The notes below the pieces were generated by a model. The model did not search any database. It worked only from the letters and a program-made list of their open reading frames with translations, and was not told where the DNA came from. Source: Burkholderia cepacia GG4 (GTDB taxonomy: Bacteria > Pseudomonadota > Gammaproteobacteria > Burkholderiales > Burkholderiaceae). Taken from it: 64,000 nt of DNA. Position 1 is the first letter of the stretch. Each line of letters opens with the position of its first letter. A program made the translations under genes and the position numbers. This document shows, one piece after another, positions 1 through 8,189 of the stretch. The stretch lies in the NCBI RefSeq assembly GCF_000292915.1, contig NC_018513.1, positions 3,348,001 to 3,412,000 on the forward strand. The letters are read 5' to 3'.

Positions 1-770
1 GCAACGGCAAGACCAAGACCGGACGGTTGTGGGTGTATGTGCGCGATGATCGGAACTCGGGCGACACCACGGCGCCGGCGGTTTGGTTCACCTACACCCC
101 GGACCGCAAAGGCGAGCATCCGCAACAGCATCTTGCCAGGTTCAAAGGCACGCTGCAGGCCGATGCCTATGGCGGTTACCAGAAGATCTACGAGCGTGGG
201 GATGTCGTCGAGGCCGCGTGCTGGGCGCATGCGCGGCGCAAGTTCTACGATATTCATGCTGTACGGCCGAATGCGCTGAACACCAAGGCACTGGAGCGCA
301 TCGGTGCGCTTTACCGCATTGAAGACGAAATCCGGGGCGAACCACCCGATGCTCGGCAGGCCCACCGGCAAACGCATGCCAAACCCCTGCTCGACGAACT
401 CCACACATGGCTGACCGCCATGCTGGGAACACTCTCGCGCAAATCCGACACGAGTCAGGCGATCCTGTATGCCTTGAATCGGTGGGCGGCATTGACGCGC
501 TATTGCGATGACGGGCACCTAGAGATCGACAATCTACCCGCCGAGCGGGCATTACGTAGTGTAGCCGTCGGCCGTCGCAACTACCTGTTCGCCGGCGCGG
601 ACTCTGGCGGCGAACGGGCGGCGGCAATCTACAGCCTGATTGGCTCGGCCAAACTCAACGGCATCGACCCCGAGGCGTATCTGCGTCATGTGCTCGGGCG
701 CATCGCGGATCACCCGATCAACCGGAGCGATGAACTGTTGCCCTGGCGTGTGACCGTCCTAGCCTCGTGA
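1..770 (+). CDS. IS66 family transposase, C-terminal part (5' end outside window)
   Basis: The reading frame is open from base 3 (N-G-K-T-K-T-G-R) and runs to a TGA at 768-770, so the true start is upstream of the window. The visible 250 or so residues match the TnpC transposase core of IS66 elements: the RLWVYVRDD strand, the DAYGGY segment with a DDE-type Asp, the CWAHARRKFYD block, and the NLPAERALR...GRRNYLFAG...SLIGSAKLNGIDPEAYL ending typical of the family. IS66 transposases move their element by a DDE mechanism. The upstream tnpA and tnpB genes would lie off the window. Whether the element is still mobile cannot be judged here. Confidence 0.9.
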   Translation, partial: NGKTKTGRLWVYVRDDRNSGDTTAPAVWFTYTPDRKGEHPQQHLARFKGTLQADAYGGYQKIYERGDVVEAACWAHARRKFYDIHAVRPNALNTKALERIGALYRIEDEIRGEPPDARQAHRQTHAKPLLDELHTWLTAMLGTLSRKSDTSQAILYALNRWAALTRYCDDGHLEIDNLPAERALRSVAVGRRNYLFAGADSGGERAAAIYSLIGSAKLNGIDPEAYLRHVLGRIADHPINRSDELLPWRVTVLAS

Positions 771-808
771 AGGGATAATGCCACTGACACCCTCACCCCG
801 GAGCTCAG

Positions 809-1405
809 ATGGCCAAGTCGTTCCAGCGCTACACCTTGCACGTGCAATTGCTGTATATCGAGCCGCACATCTGGCGCCGGATCGTCGTCGAAGGGCCTGA
901 CTCGCTGCGCAAGCTGCATCACATCCTGCAGGCCGCCTTCGGGTGGGAGGACACCCATCTCCACGACTTCCTGATCGACGGCAAGACATATGCCCAGTTC
1001 GATATAGAGGCCGGATTGGAATTCATGGACCTGACCAAAACGTTCGACGACCGGAAAGCAAAGCTGGGCAAAGTCCTGCGACCCGACTCGCGCATCATCT
1101 ACCGATATGACTTCGGTGATGGCTGGGATCACCAGATCGTGATCGAGAACATTGAAACGATTGAAGATGAATCATGGGGCGAGTCCCGGATCATCGATGG
1201 CGCTCGCGCGTGTCCGCCGGAAGATGTCGGTGGTGCGCCCGGATATGAGATGTTCCTGACCACCTTGCGCGACAGCCCCGACAGCGAGGAAGCCGATCAC
1301 TATCGGCAATGGATCGGTCCAGGGTTTGATCCGGAGCTATTCGACATACGTGCCGCCAACGCCGCATTGATGCGACTGGCTACCAATCGATGGGGCAATC
1401 GATAA
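809..1405 (+). CDS. Plasmid pRiA4b ORF-3 family protein
   Basis: A 198-residue protein starting 38 bases after the IS66 transposase, on the same strand. Its N-terminal half carries the family pattern: HVQLLYIEPHIWRRI, then a segment around the HHILQAAFGW and HLHDFLI blocks, then YRYDFGDGWDHQI. This last block with GDGWDH is the hallmark of the pRiA4b ORF-3 (IS1096 TnpR-like) family, PF07929. The biochemical role of the family is unknown; members often sit on plasmids and beside IS66-type transposases. The close spacing suggests it travels as a passenger of the IS66 copy. Start ATG at 809 follows a CCCGGAG ribosome binding site. Confidence 0.85.
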   Translation: MAKSFQRYTLHVQLLYIEPHIWRRIVVEGPDSLRKLHHILQAAFGWEDTHLHDFLIDGKTYAQFDIEAGLEFMDLTKTFDDRKAKLGKVLRPDSRIIYRYDFGDGWDHQIVIENIETIEDESWGESRIIDGARACPPEDVGGAPGYEMFLTTLRDSPDSEEADHYRQWIGPGFDPELFDIRAANAALMRLATNRWGNR

Positions 1406-1567
1406 CGATGTCAAGACGGGGCTGAGGACTCGCTTACTAAGCTCACGCCGGAGCAGCAGGCCGAACTAAAGCAACGTTTCCATGCTGGCGAAAACCGCAG
1501 CCAATTGGCACGCCATTTTGGCGTCGATCGAGTAACCGTCCACCGATACTGCACAGCAGATCGTTAG
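1406..1567 (+). pseudogene. Remnant of a resolvase-type helix-turn-helix domain
   Basis: Directly after the TAA of the preceding gene the same frame stays open for 53 codons, ending TAG at 1565-1567. From 1439 it reads KLTPEQQAELKQRF, then a helix-turn-helix-like block around RSQLARHFGVDRVTVHRY. This resembles the C-terminal HTH of serine recombinases such as DNA invertases. There is no ATG, GTG or TTG start near its beginning and no catalytic domain. It is probably a leftover of a recombinase gene, or a former C-terminal extension cut off by the TAA. Confidence 0.4.
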
Positions 1568-1699
1568 CTGTCGATTCCTACGAACCACGTCAGCGACGCG
1601 TCGAATTGGGTCTCCGTGTAGGCCAGCGATGGCGCCTAACCGGCATGCTTGTTCTTGACTACGTTGGCTGCGTCCCTTGTACGACGAAGCGTCCGATAT

Positions 1700-3019
1700 T
1701 TACGAAGGAGGGCGTTGCAGGAAAACCCTTTCCACCATGCCCCTCAAGCGCTGCTCTTCGTCATGGATGTTCGCAGCGCCCAAATTCATAAAGTATTGGT
1801 AGACCGGAATTCCTCCGACCAGCCCCAAACATTGCAGTCCTCGCTGATCCTCTGACCGAGACGGGAACACAAAGACGGCAGCGTCTGAAGCATACGATGC
1901 CGCATATGCAATTAGTTGATTGAGGTCGCTTCTCTCGGCGACTGTCTTCGTCTCCTTGTACTTCATGTCAAGCACGATGTTGGCAGGGAGTCGCGGAGGC
2001 GCGTACATCTCAATTACAACGTCGGGTGTTGCATCTATGGTTCGTTCTATCTGCTCAGGAAAGTCTGTCCGCTTCAAAAGCTCTTTCTTCCGCCCTTCAC
2101 CGGCAGCGACGTTCCCATCGAAGACCCGATAGTTTGCCGTAGTCGCGTTTAAATCTTGCAATACAAATCGGACGTACCCTTCGAATGCGACGTCTAGATC
2201 GAGCAGCAGCGAGTTGGCAAAAACATCCGTCCCGGAAGCCGAAAAATCGAGTCCCCCGCCCTGTAGAATTAGCTTCGCCAGCGCCATCGCCGGCCGATAG
2301 TAGTCGCGCGTGTCCGGGACAGTATCCAGATCCGTTATTAGTCGATGTTCAAGGATGTCAGTCGCCTCGCATTCCGCAACTTGCTCAAGATATTCAAGGT
2401 GCAGCGCTAACCTAGCCTTCCGTCTCTTCGACCGTGCTGCGCTGTCGGCCCCAATAGCCCGAAGCAGCGCGAGCTTTATCAACCGGTTCTGCGGGGTATC
2501 GATGCCGCGCTCCGACCAGCCGAATGCAACTTTTCTGGTCCCTCTCGCCTGCAAACTAATCGTTCGGCCCATGTTGAGACGCCCCTTCGGAAAGTCCCCC
2601 TCCGCTTCCCGTCGCAGGTAAGCCCTGAGCATGCCACTTTCATGTATCGCGTCGACCTTATCGAGGAATGAGTCAATCAAAAAGTCCTCGATGGGCGCTG
2701 TCGCCTCATTGTGACTCGCGTAACTGCGCTCCAGTCCCGACAATTCATACGGTGCATGATTCGAGAGCCTAATAATCCGTTCGAGATTATCAAGTGGCAC
2801 CTTTGGTCTAACGTCCAGAACGAGCCGATCATTTACCGGTATGATGCCGACATAGCCGCCCGCGAAAAACACAGGGCGCCCTTTCCTCCAGCGGATACTG
2901 ATGTAATCTCTCTCTAGCACCCCGGGATAGACGAGCAACTCCGCCCCATTCATGAAAAGGGACGAGTCCACCTCAACCGGTTCGTATTCCTTGACAACCC
3001 GGATCTCAGGTTTGGTCAT
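1700..3019 (-). CDS. McrC-like restriction nuclease subunit
   Basis: A 439-residue protein of the McrBC 5-methylcytosine restriction component family (McrC, PF10117). An N-terminal beta-rich region (residues 1-110) precedes a C-terminal nuclease domain. There I see an FEGYV helix with Glu280, PDVVIE with Asp333, and VLDMKYK with Asp351 and Lys353, which fits a PD-(D/E)xK active site. McrC subunits cut DNA only when activated by their McrB GTPase partner. The start overlaps the end of the upstream McrB-like gene by 14 bases, indicating translational coupling. GC is visibly lower than the core genome. As part of a four-gene unit with its own methyltransferase it is probably the nuclease of a BsuMI/LlaJI-like system rather than a stand-alone McrBC. 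Confidence 0.85.
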   Translation of the reverse strand: MTKPEIRVVKEYEPVEVDSSLFMNGAELLVYPGVLERDYISIRWRKGRPVFFAGGYVGIIPVNDRLVLDVRPKVPLDNLERIIRLSNHAPYELSGLERSYASHNEATAPIEDFLIDSFLDKVDAIHESGMLRAYLRREAEGDFPKGRLNMGRTISLQARGTRKVAFGWSERGIDTPQNRLIKLALLRAIGADSAARSKRRKARLALHLEYLEQVAECEATDILEHRLITDLDTVPDTRDYYRPAMALAKLILQGGGLDFSASGTDVFANSLLLDLDVAFEGYVRFVLQDLNATTANYRVFDGNVAAGEGRKKELLKRTDFPEQIERTIDATPDVVIEMYAPPRLPANIVLDMKYKETKTVAERSDLNQLIAYAASYASDAAVFVFPSRSEDQRGLQCLGLVGGIPVYQYFMNLGAANIHDEEQRLRGMVERVFLQRPPS

Positions 3020-3965
3020 TCTGATCTGCGATCACGTTTGCCCACGCCGCACGTATAGAGGCAAGCTCGTCGGGGCTACGCTTCAGCACCCGGTCGAAAT
3101 GGAAGGTGAGTTGGTTTTCCCAGAGTCGGATCAGCGAAGCATCATCTCTCACGGTTTGAAAATAAGCGTGTCCGAGCCTACAGAGAGGATTCGGATGACG
3201 ATGTAGGATCAGGAAGAACCGCTCAAGCCGTTGCTTGCGTAGGTCGGACAAGCTGGAGCCGCTCAGCATTTCATTTAACGCGGCCACATCCGGTTCAAGC
3301 GCAATCTTCGCAAACCGGCGCTCGAATGCTAGGTCCAGTTCTTCAACGCCCCGATCCCACGGGTTCATCGTTGCCAGAATGACGAGCTTCTTTGGGACAA
3401 TCGACTCCCTGCCGGAAGCCAACATAAATGGAAATCCGCGTTTTGAAGGTTCAAGATATGTGAGAACCTCTCCAAAAACTCGAATGACATCGGTCCTGCT
3501 TAACTCATCGAGGACAACCACCACCGTGTCATCCAACTCTATCGCAGCCCTACACGCCAGCAGGAAAGTCTTGTCGGCAAGCTCGAAGCCCCCTTGCTCA
3601 GTGGGAACGTAAGCTTCGATGAAGTCTTCGTATTGGTAGGCCGGATGGAATTGAATAAAGAAAAGCCGTGAGCGGTCGCCACCAGCAAGCCTCGCGGCAA
3701 TTCTCCGAGCTGCGCGGCTCTTTCCGGTGCCTGGTGGGCCGGTGAAGATCACGCCACCAAAGCCGTCGGCAAGCAATTCCAGTAGACGGCGGTAGACTGG
3801 GTCGTCGGGCTCAACCATCTCAAGTTGCTCGTCCGCGATCGCCCCGGTCTCCGATGAAGCCAAGTCCATTACATTAGGAGAATCCGCACTGGGAGCCGTC
3901 TCGGGGCGAGGTATTCCGAGATCCTCAGCAGCCAGTTCGCGAATCTTTTCCAGTTTCTCTAGCAT
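3006..3965 (-). CDS. McrB-like AAA+ GTPase of a restriction system
   Basis: A 319-residue AAA+ motor using the ATG at 3965, which has a GAGG box 9 bases upstream; a TTG at 3980 gives five more residues but has no visible ribosome site. Walker A is GPPGTGKS (residues 76-83), Walker B is VVVVLDEL (148-155), and MNPWDRG (from 200) matches the MNxxDR signature that marks McrB-type GTP-binding members. The protein is short. It has only about 70 residues before Walker A and lacks the N-terminal DNA-recognition domain of E. coli McrB. The motor should power translocation and activate the McrC-like nuclease. DNA recognition may come from the separate upstream protein (3977-4603). Confidence 0.85.
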   Translation of the reverse strand: MLEKLEKIRELAAEDLGIPRPETAPSADSPNVMDLASSETGAIADEQLEMVEPDDPVYRRLLELLADGFGGVIFTGPPGTGKSRAARRIAARLAGGDRSRLFFIQFHPAYQYEDFIEAYVPTEQGGFELADKTFLLACRAAIELDDTVVVVLDELSRTDVIRVFGEVLTYLEPSKRGFPFMLASGRESIVPKKLVILATMNPWDRGVEELDLAFERRFAKIALEPDVAALNEMLSGSSLSDLRKQRLERFFLILHRHPNPLCRLGHAYFQTVRDDASLIRLWENQLTFHFDRVLKRSPDELASIRAAWANVIADQNDQT

Positions 3966-3976
3966 TAGGACAGGCC

Positions 3977-4603
3977 TCAAACGTTGACAAACAGATTCGC
4001 GCTACTATGAAGTCCACTTTCATGAAATAGCTTGCTGTATTGCGCGCCTTCGTCTGCAATGCCCTCGCGGAATCCAAACTCGTCGCAAAAAATCCGAATT
4101 AAATCGTCACCACCCGGCGACTCACCGCGAAATGAATAATCCCGATATAGAAATATACTAAGAGCATCGACCGGCACCAACCCGCCGAACAACATGTACG
4201 TCTTGGCGCCATCCGAATGATTTGCGATTAGACTGAATTCGGCGTCACCCCGCGAGCCGGAGAACGCGCAAACTTGCCTCATCGGCGACTGCGAACGAAT
4301 CGAGGAAGGTGCATACGAGCCAGCGACATTTTGATTGAACCAAATGTCGGCCTTCCCTTGACCTTGCGCGACGAAGGGAAGGACGTATGGCTTCTTAATT
4401 GGCCCACCAGGGACCGCAAGAAAAGTATCAAAGAAATCGCGGAAGTTCGGTCGCAGCCCCGATACTGCGCCCGCTGCCCGAGACGTGCGCTTGAGACAAA
4501 GATATCCCGCATAGGCGGGGTGTATCCTAGTCTTGCAAAGCAAGTCCAGCGCTTCGCGTACTGCGCTTCCGTTTAGTTGCCAAAGGTTCGAGGGGCTCGA
4601 CAT
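3977..4603 (-). CDS. Unknown protein of the methyltransferase-McrBC operon
   Basis: I do not recognise this 208-residue protein. It has no signal peptide or membrane segment and no nucleotide-binding motif. Visible features are an aromatic block with PNFRDFFDTFL (residues 53-63) and a C-terminal half rich in Asp, Glu and Phe. It starts 77 bases inside the methyltransferase gene and ends 12 bases before the McrB-like ATG, so it is cotranscribed with both. McrB proteins usually carry a DNA-recognition domain fused before the GTPase; that domain is missing from the neighbour. A separate recognition subunit is therefore a reasonable guess, but the sequence does not show it. Reality of the gene is supported by its lower-GC composition and tight operon position. 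Confidence 0.6.
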   Translation of the reverse strand: MSSPSNLWQLNGSAVREALDLLCKTRIHPAYAGYLCLKRTSRAAGAVSGLRPNFRDFFDTFLAVPGGPIKKPYVLPFVAQGQGKADIWFNQNVAGSYAPSSIRSQSPMRQVCAFSGSRGDAEFSLIANHSDGAKTYMLFGGLVPVDALSIFLYRDYSFRGESPGGDDLIRIFCDEFGFREGIADEGAQYSKLFHESGLHSSANLFVNV

Positions 4604-5687
4604 CGTCCGGTATCGCTATTGATTGACCCCAGACATGATCATCTGTTTTAGGAGCCAGATCAACACCTATCGCCGAACGTCCCATCTCGTTAGCCACGGT
4701 AAGCGCTGTCCCGGTCCCCATGAATGGGTCGAGCACAACACCAGGGCTTAAAGGAACTGAACAATTGCACGTCGTCCAGCCGACTGTAGCTTTCTTAGCA
4801 AACGTGAACTCACGGAAATAGCCGCCGAGAGCTGCCTTGGCCTCCGAGGCGAGGCGTTGTACTTCTGCTGAGTTCCGCCCTGTACCCGTTTGCACTTTCA
4901 GTGCCTTGCCCGCATCAGAGATGCCAGTCGCCTGAATCGCCGCAATATGGGACTTCGTCAGGCCTGCCGCCTTCGCGATCTCCATGGCACGCTTAGCCTG
5001 CGGCCGGTTCGTGTCAAGTTGTGCGGTACGTTCAAATACGCGCTCGGGAATGTGTCCGCAGACGGGGCAAGAGGCTCGCGGGCAAGCGAGCAAGACAGCC
5101 CGACGGACAATTTCGTCGGGAAAAGGGGCAAGGTGATCCCCCATATTCCGCTTAAGAGGGATATTCCATACGTCACCCGGATTCGCTCCGTTCCCGATTG
5201 CTTCCGAGTATCCAACCAAGTCGTAGAAATACTTTGGCGACCGCACGAAGTGAATAATGTACTCATGTCGATTCGCAAGCCGGTTCTTTGCCGGCTCTGG
5301 CATACCGCTTTCCTTGGTCCAGATGATACGGTTACGAACAATCCAACCGTCATCGATCGCAGCGGCCTCAAGTCGAGCCGGTACGCCTGCTAGCGTGCGC
5401 GCGTTGTATGAATCGCCCACGTTGATGAAAATCGAGCCAGTACGCTTGAGCACCCTGCGCCATTCGCGCATGCACTCAATCATGTTGATCACATACTCAC
5501 TCGGGGTGGGCTCCTGTCCGATCTGGCCGGCGAACCCGTAGTCCCGCTTCTTCCAATATGGGGGCGAAGTTACGATCAGATCAACGGAGGAGTCGCCGAT
5601 GGGAATGTGGCGAGCGTCTGCATGGTATCGATGTGTTTCCGCGGGCGAGATGCTTCCGAAGGCGATTGGTTCTGACTTGGTTCTCAT
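4527..5687 (-). CDS. Beta-class DNA methyltransferase (N4-cytosine or N6-adenine)
   Basis: An S-adenosylmethionine-dependent DNA methyltransferase of 386 residues from the ATG at 5687; a TTG at 5705 is an alternative start. Catalytic motif IV is TSPPYW (residues 40-45) and the SAM-binding motif I is VLDPFMGTGT near the C-terminus (about 318-327), so the IV-before-I order marks the beta class. SPPY favours N4-cytosine methylation over the DPPY usual for N6-adenine, though this is not decisive. An insertion between the motifs has paired cysteines (CPVC and CNC), possibly a zinc site. It should protect self DNA from the McrBC-like nuclease encoded downstream. A plausible -10 (TATACT) lies at 5730-5725. 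Confidence 0.85.
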   Translation of the reverse strand: MRTKSEPIAFGSISPAETHRYHADARHIPIGDSSVDLIVTSPPYWKKRDYGFAGQIGQEPTPSEYVINMIECMREWRRVLKRTGSIFINVGDSYNARTLAGVPARLEAAAIDDGWIVRNRIIWTKESGMPEPAKNRLANRHEYIIHFVRSPKYFYDLVGYSEAIGNGANPGDVWNIPLKRNMGDHLAPFPDEIVRRAVLLACPRASCPVCGHIPERVFERTAQLDTNRPQAKRAMEIAKAAGLTKSHIAAIQATGISDAGKALKVQTGTGRNSAEVQRLASEAKAALGGYFREFTFAKKATVGWTTCNCSVPLSPGVVLDPFMGTGTALTVANEMGRSAIGVDLAPKTDDHVWGQSIAIPDDVEPLEPLATKRKRSTRSAGLALQD

Positions 5688-5705
5688 TGGCGTCTTGGGC
5701 TTCAA

Positions 5706-6183
5706 CTGTCGGCGAATTCGTGAAAGTATACCGACGCAAAAGCTAGTCGTCGAGGACTTTCGCTGCCTCCCCGTCGGCTCGTACGCCTGTGTAAACGTAC
5801 AGTATTTTGGAGTACGGCGCCGTCGTCGGCAAGCGAATTGTTGTGCGCTCTGTCCCCGTCAAATAGCGGCCAATGCTGTTATGTCCCGAACTCATCGGTT
5901 GCAGGACATGGGACCACCGATGGTGGGAAATCCCTGTCGCTCCGGTCCTATTGACGAAAAAAAAGCCAGAGCGCGAAGCCCCGGCATTGAGCACAGGTAG
6001 ATACGGCAGCGGGATAAAAATGGCGCGCAGTGCGCCCGGTTCACTGTGAGAAAAATGGTTCTGGCCGGGTCACCGCCTACTTGACGGCCGCGTCTCGCGC
6101 GGGCCACGAAACCAGCCTTTGGCGTGCTGCCTCGCGGGCCGCGCGGTTGATGAGTCGGTTCACGATCGATTTGTGGAAGAAGA
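5706..6183. other. Stretch with no supported gene
   Basis: Between the methyltransferase and the secreted hydrolase I see no convincing gene on either strand. Short minus-strand frames (for example 5743-5994) have no recognisable domain and no ribosome site. The part next to the methyltransferase should hold its promoter, and a LexA-like palindrome lies at 5787-5802. The segment 6077-6183 reads on the minus strand as a basic peptide ending in TAG at 6077, but it has no clear start. Confidence 0.5.
5787..5802. promoter_or_regulatory. LexA-box-like palindrome
   Basis: CTGTGTAAACGTACAG fits the CTGT-N8-ACAG core of proteobacterial LexA operators, and the right flank continues ACAGTA as in strong boxes. 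It lies about 100 bases upstream of the methyltransferase ATG and about 70 bases upstream of the best -10 candidate, farther than a classical SOS operator. One such match can occur by chance in 64 kb. Confidence 0.25.
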
Positions 6184-6993
6184 CTACTGCGCGGCTGTAG
6201 TGGCTTGCAGCTTCTGGCCGATCCAGTCGTTGATGTCTTTCAGCGTGTTGCTTTCGATGCCGAGGAAGCCGTGCGGCGAATGACCGCCGCAGTCAGATTG
6301 CCTGTCGCCACCGCCTTCGTCTGATTCCTCCGTGACGAACGCAACCTTATTGCGCGACGCCAGACGCTGGCCGCCAGCATAGTTGGCGACGGGGCAGACA
6401 TCATTCTTGTTGGAGACGATCAGCACCTTGCTGCGGTACTGCTCCGGCACGTCGAGGTCGGAGATGCCGGGATGCTTGATGGCAACCGACTCGGGCGAGG
6501 TCAGCACGTACCCGTCAGCCAGCTCGGGTGCGTGCTCCAGCACGTTGCCGACCGTGACGGTCCCACGGCTCGTGCTTACCAGAGCGATTTTTGAGTTTGG
6601 GAAGTGCTGGCGAACTTGTGCAACGATTGCCCTCTGGTCAGCCAGTGCATCCTTGCTGCGACGGTAGTAGTCGTCCATGCCGCGCATCTGCATGTCGGAC
6701 GGCGCGTCAGTCAGGACCGCCGCGTAGCCATGCTGGACCCAAAAGTGGGCGGTACGCACGATAAAGTTTCCATGCTGGCTCGTCGCGCCATTCTGATCGA
6801 GCCGGGTGGTTCCGTCGCCACCGCTGTACAGGATGACGACCAGTGGCGGATTCGGCGATGGCGACTCGATGAAGATGCTCTGCGTCACGCCATCACGCGT
6901 CGGGAAGGTCACGAGGTCGCCGTGATCGAGCGGAGCCGCCGCCACGTGCGCGGCGATGAGCAACGCAGTCACTGCGCAATAGAGGCGTCTCAT
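6184..6993 (-). CDS. Secreted alpha/beta-hydrolase-like protein
   Basis: Using the ATG at 6993 gives a 269-residue protein that starts with a clear signal peptide (MRRLYCAVTALLIAAHVAAA), so it is exported. The open frame extends further upstream, but that part is Ser/Thr-rich and looks non-coding. The body resembles alpha/beta hydrolases: a strand ending PPLVVILYSGGDG near the oxyanion hole, ALVSTSRGT at the expected nucleophile elbow (usually GxSxG), an Asp in SNKNDVCPV and a His in CGGHSPHGFLG. The substrate is unknown. It lies downstream of and on the same strand as the zinc-ribbon protein and two other small exported proteins. Confidence 0.6.
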   Translation of the reverse strand: MRRLYCAVTALLIAAHVAAAPLDHGDLVTFPTRDGVTQSIFIESPSPNPPLVVILYSGGDGTTRLDQNGATSQHGNFIVRTAHFWVQHGYAAVLTDAPSDMQMRGMDDYYRRSKDALADQRAIVAQVRQHFPNSKIALVSTSRGTVTVGNVLEHAPELADGYVLTSPESVAIKHPGISDLDVPEQYRSKVLIVSNKNDVCPVANYAGGQRLASRNKVAFVTEESDEGGGDRQSDCGGHSPHGFLGIESNTLKDINDWIGQKLQATTAAQ

Positions 6994-7030
6994 GCACGGG
7001 TTCCTGTCGAGTGTTCGGTCAGTTGCAATA

Positions 7031-7534
7031 TCACCACCATTCCCTCCGCTTGAGGACGGTCTTGCGATAGTAATCGACGTTCGCGCACTGCCTGATGATG
7101 ACGGCCGACACGATCCAGAGAAAGCGGTCAACCGGAACGTCTAGGGCATCGCCAGCGATACCGAGGATGACGTCGAGCGCCAGCGCGACGAGCGACAGCG
7201 TGATGGCCTTTCGCCACATCCTGAGATACAGGTAATAGAACGGTCCGAACACGAACGCCCACAGGTTCGATGTAATCAACCTTTTCTCTTTCACGGTCAG
7301 TCGGTTCACTTCGGGCCACCGCCACCATCGAGCGCGCTCGCCGCCAGCCTTCTCAATGGCCGCAAAGCGTTGCCGCCACTTTTCCGGCAGCCCGGAGAGG
7401 TCATCATCGGCGACCGCTCGCGACGAGCGGAGCGCTGACCGCGCTGCGACCGAGGACGTGATTGCCTTGCCGCATCCCGCGCAGAAAAGGGCGCTTTCCA
7501 AAAACTGTGTGCCGCACTGCTCGCAAAACGCCAT
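7031..7534 (-). CDS. Zinc-ribbon membrane protein, DUF2628-like
   Basis: A 167-residue protein from the ATG at 7534. It opens with a zinc ribbon, CEQC...CAGC within residues 4-22, followed by a linker. A C-terminal domain then holds a WAFVFGPFYYLYLRMWRKA block and two hydrophobic helices. Zinc ribbon plus a short two-helix membrane domain with the GPFYY pattern is typical of DUF2628 proteins, whose role is unknown. The gene lies 37 bases upstream of the secreted hydrolase on the same strand, so the two are probably cotranscribed. Confidence 0.6.
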   Translation of the reverse strand: MAFCEQCGTQFLESALFCAGCGKAITSSVAARSALRSSRAVADDDLSGLPEKWRQRFAAIEKAGGERARWWRWPEVNRLTVKEKRLITSNLWAFVFGPFYYLYLRMWRKAITLSLVALALDVILGIAGDALDVPVDRFLWIVSAVIIRQCANVDYYRKTVLKRREWW

Positions 7535-7694
7535 AGTGCTGATCCCTTGGTCCGTATCGACGTGCCGTGTCACGGCTCATCGTGAGATCGAACTGGCAGA
7601 AGACTGCCGTTGCGGCGGCTCAGGAGCGACGACGTACCGCGCCGGTGAAACGAGCCGCCGCCACCAGACGGTGCCCGCCACCGTCTAAATCCGA

Positions 7695-8180
7695 TCACTC
7701 TTTCTTGATTGCCAGAAGCTTACTGCCGGATAGCTCCAGCTTTCGCCCTACCACCTTGTAGACGAGCTGGGTCAGATGGCTCGGGAAGTTCGGCGAATCT
7801 TCCTGCCCCACCTCGAGACTCTTGACGACGATCTGGTCGCCGTCGAATCCGACCGATTCGACTGAATTCGGGGGCTGGCTGGCCTGACTGCCGCTGCCGT
7901 CGGGAAGGAACACCCAAAGCCAGGTTCGCGGAGCCTGTCCGCCCGCGCAGCCGTTTGACAGGGCCGAAATGACGGTCACTGGGCCGACGCCCGTGAGGTT
8001 CCCCGAGTACGCCGACGTTGCTACGCCGTCGCCGGTATCGCCATCGCACTCTTTCGAAGCGACCCGTTCGACCTGCTTTTCATAGTGGGCGACCTGGGCC
8101 TTGCTGGCCGCATGGCACGGCATGACCGCGAAGGCCGCCGCCGATGCTGCGGCGGCGATTACGAATGTCATCAGCTTCAT
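7695..8180 (-). CDS. Secreted protein of unknown function
   Basis: A 161-residue protein with an N-terminal signal peptide of about 24 residues ending near CHAAS, preceded by a TAGGAG ribosome site. The mature part has two cysteines (in SKECDGD and SNGCAGG) that could form a disulfide in the periplasm. I recognise no catalytic motif and no family. It starts 10 bases after the stop of the next gene upstream (8190-8630), another small exported protein, so the two probably form an operon. Confidence 0.5.
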   Translation of the reverse strand: MKLMTFVIAAAASAAAFAVMPCHAASKAQVAHYEKQVERVASKECDGDTGDGVATSAYSGNLTGVGPVTVISALSNGCAGGQAPRTWLWVFLPDGSGSQASQPPNSVESVGFDGDQIVVKSLEVGQEDSPNFPSHLTQLVYKVVGRKLELSGSKLLAIKKE

Positions 8181-8189
8181 TTTCCGCTC

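Noticed and set aside
5743..5994. 83-codon minus-strand ORF upstream of the methyltransferase
   Set aside because: No family pattern and no start signal. It overlaps the region expected to hold the operon promoter.
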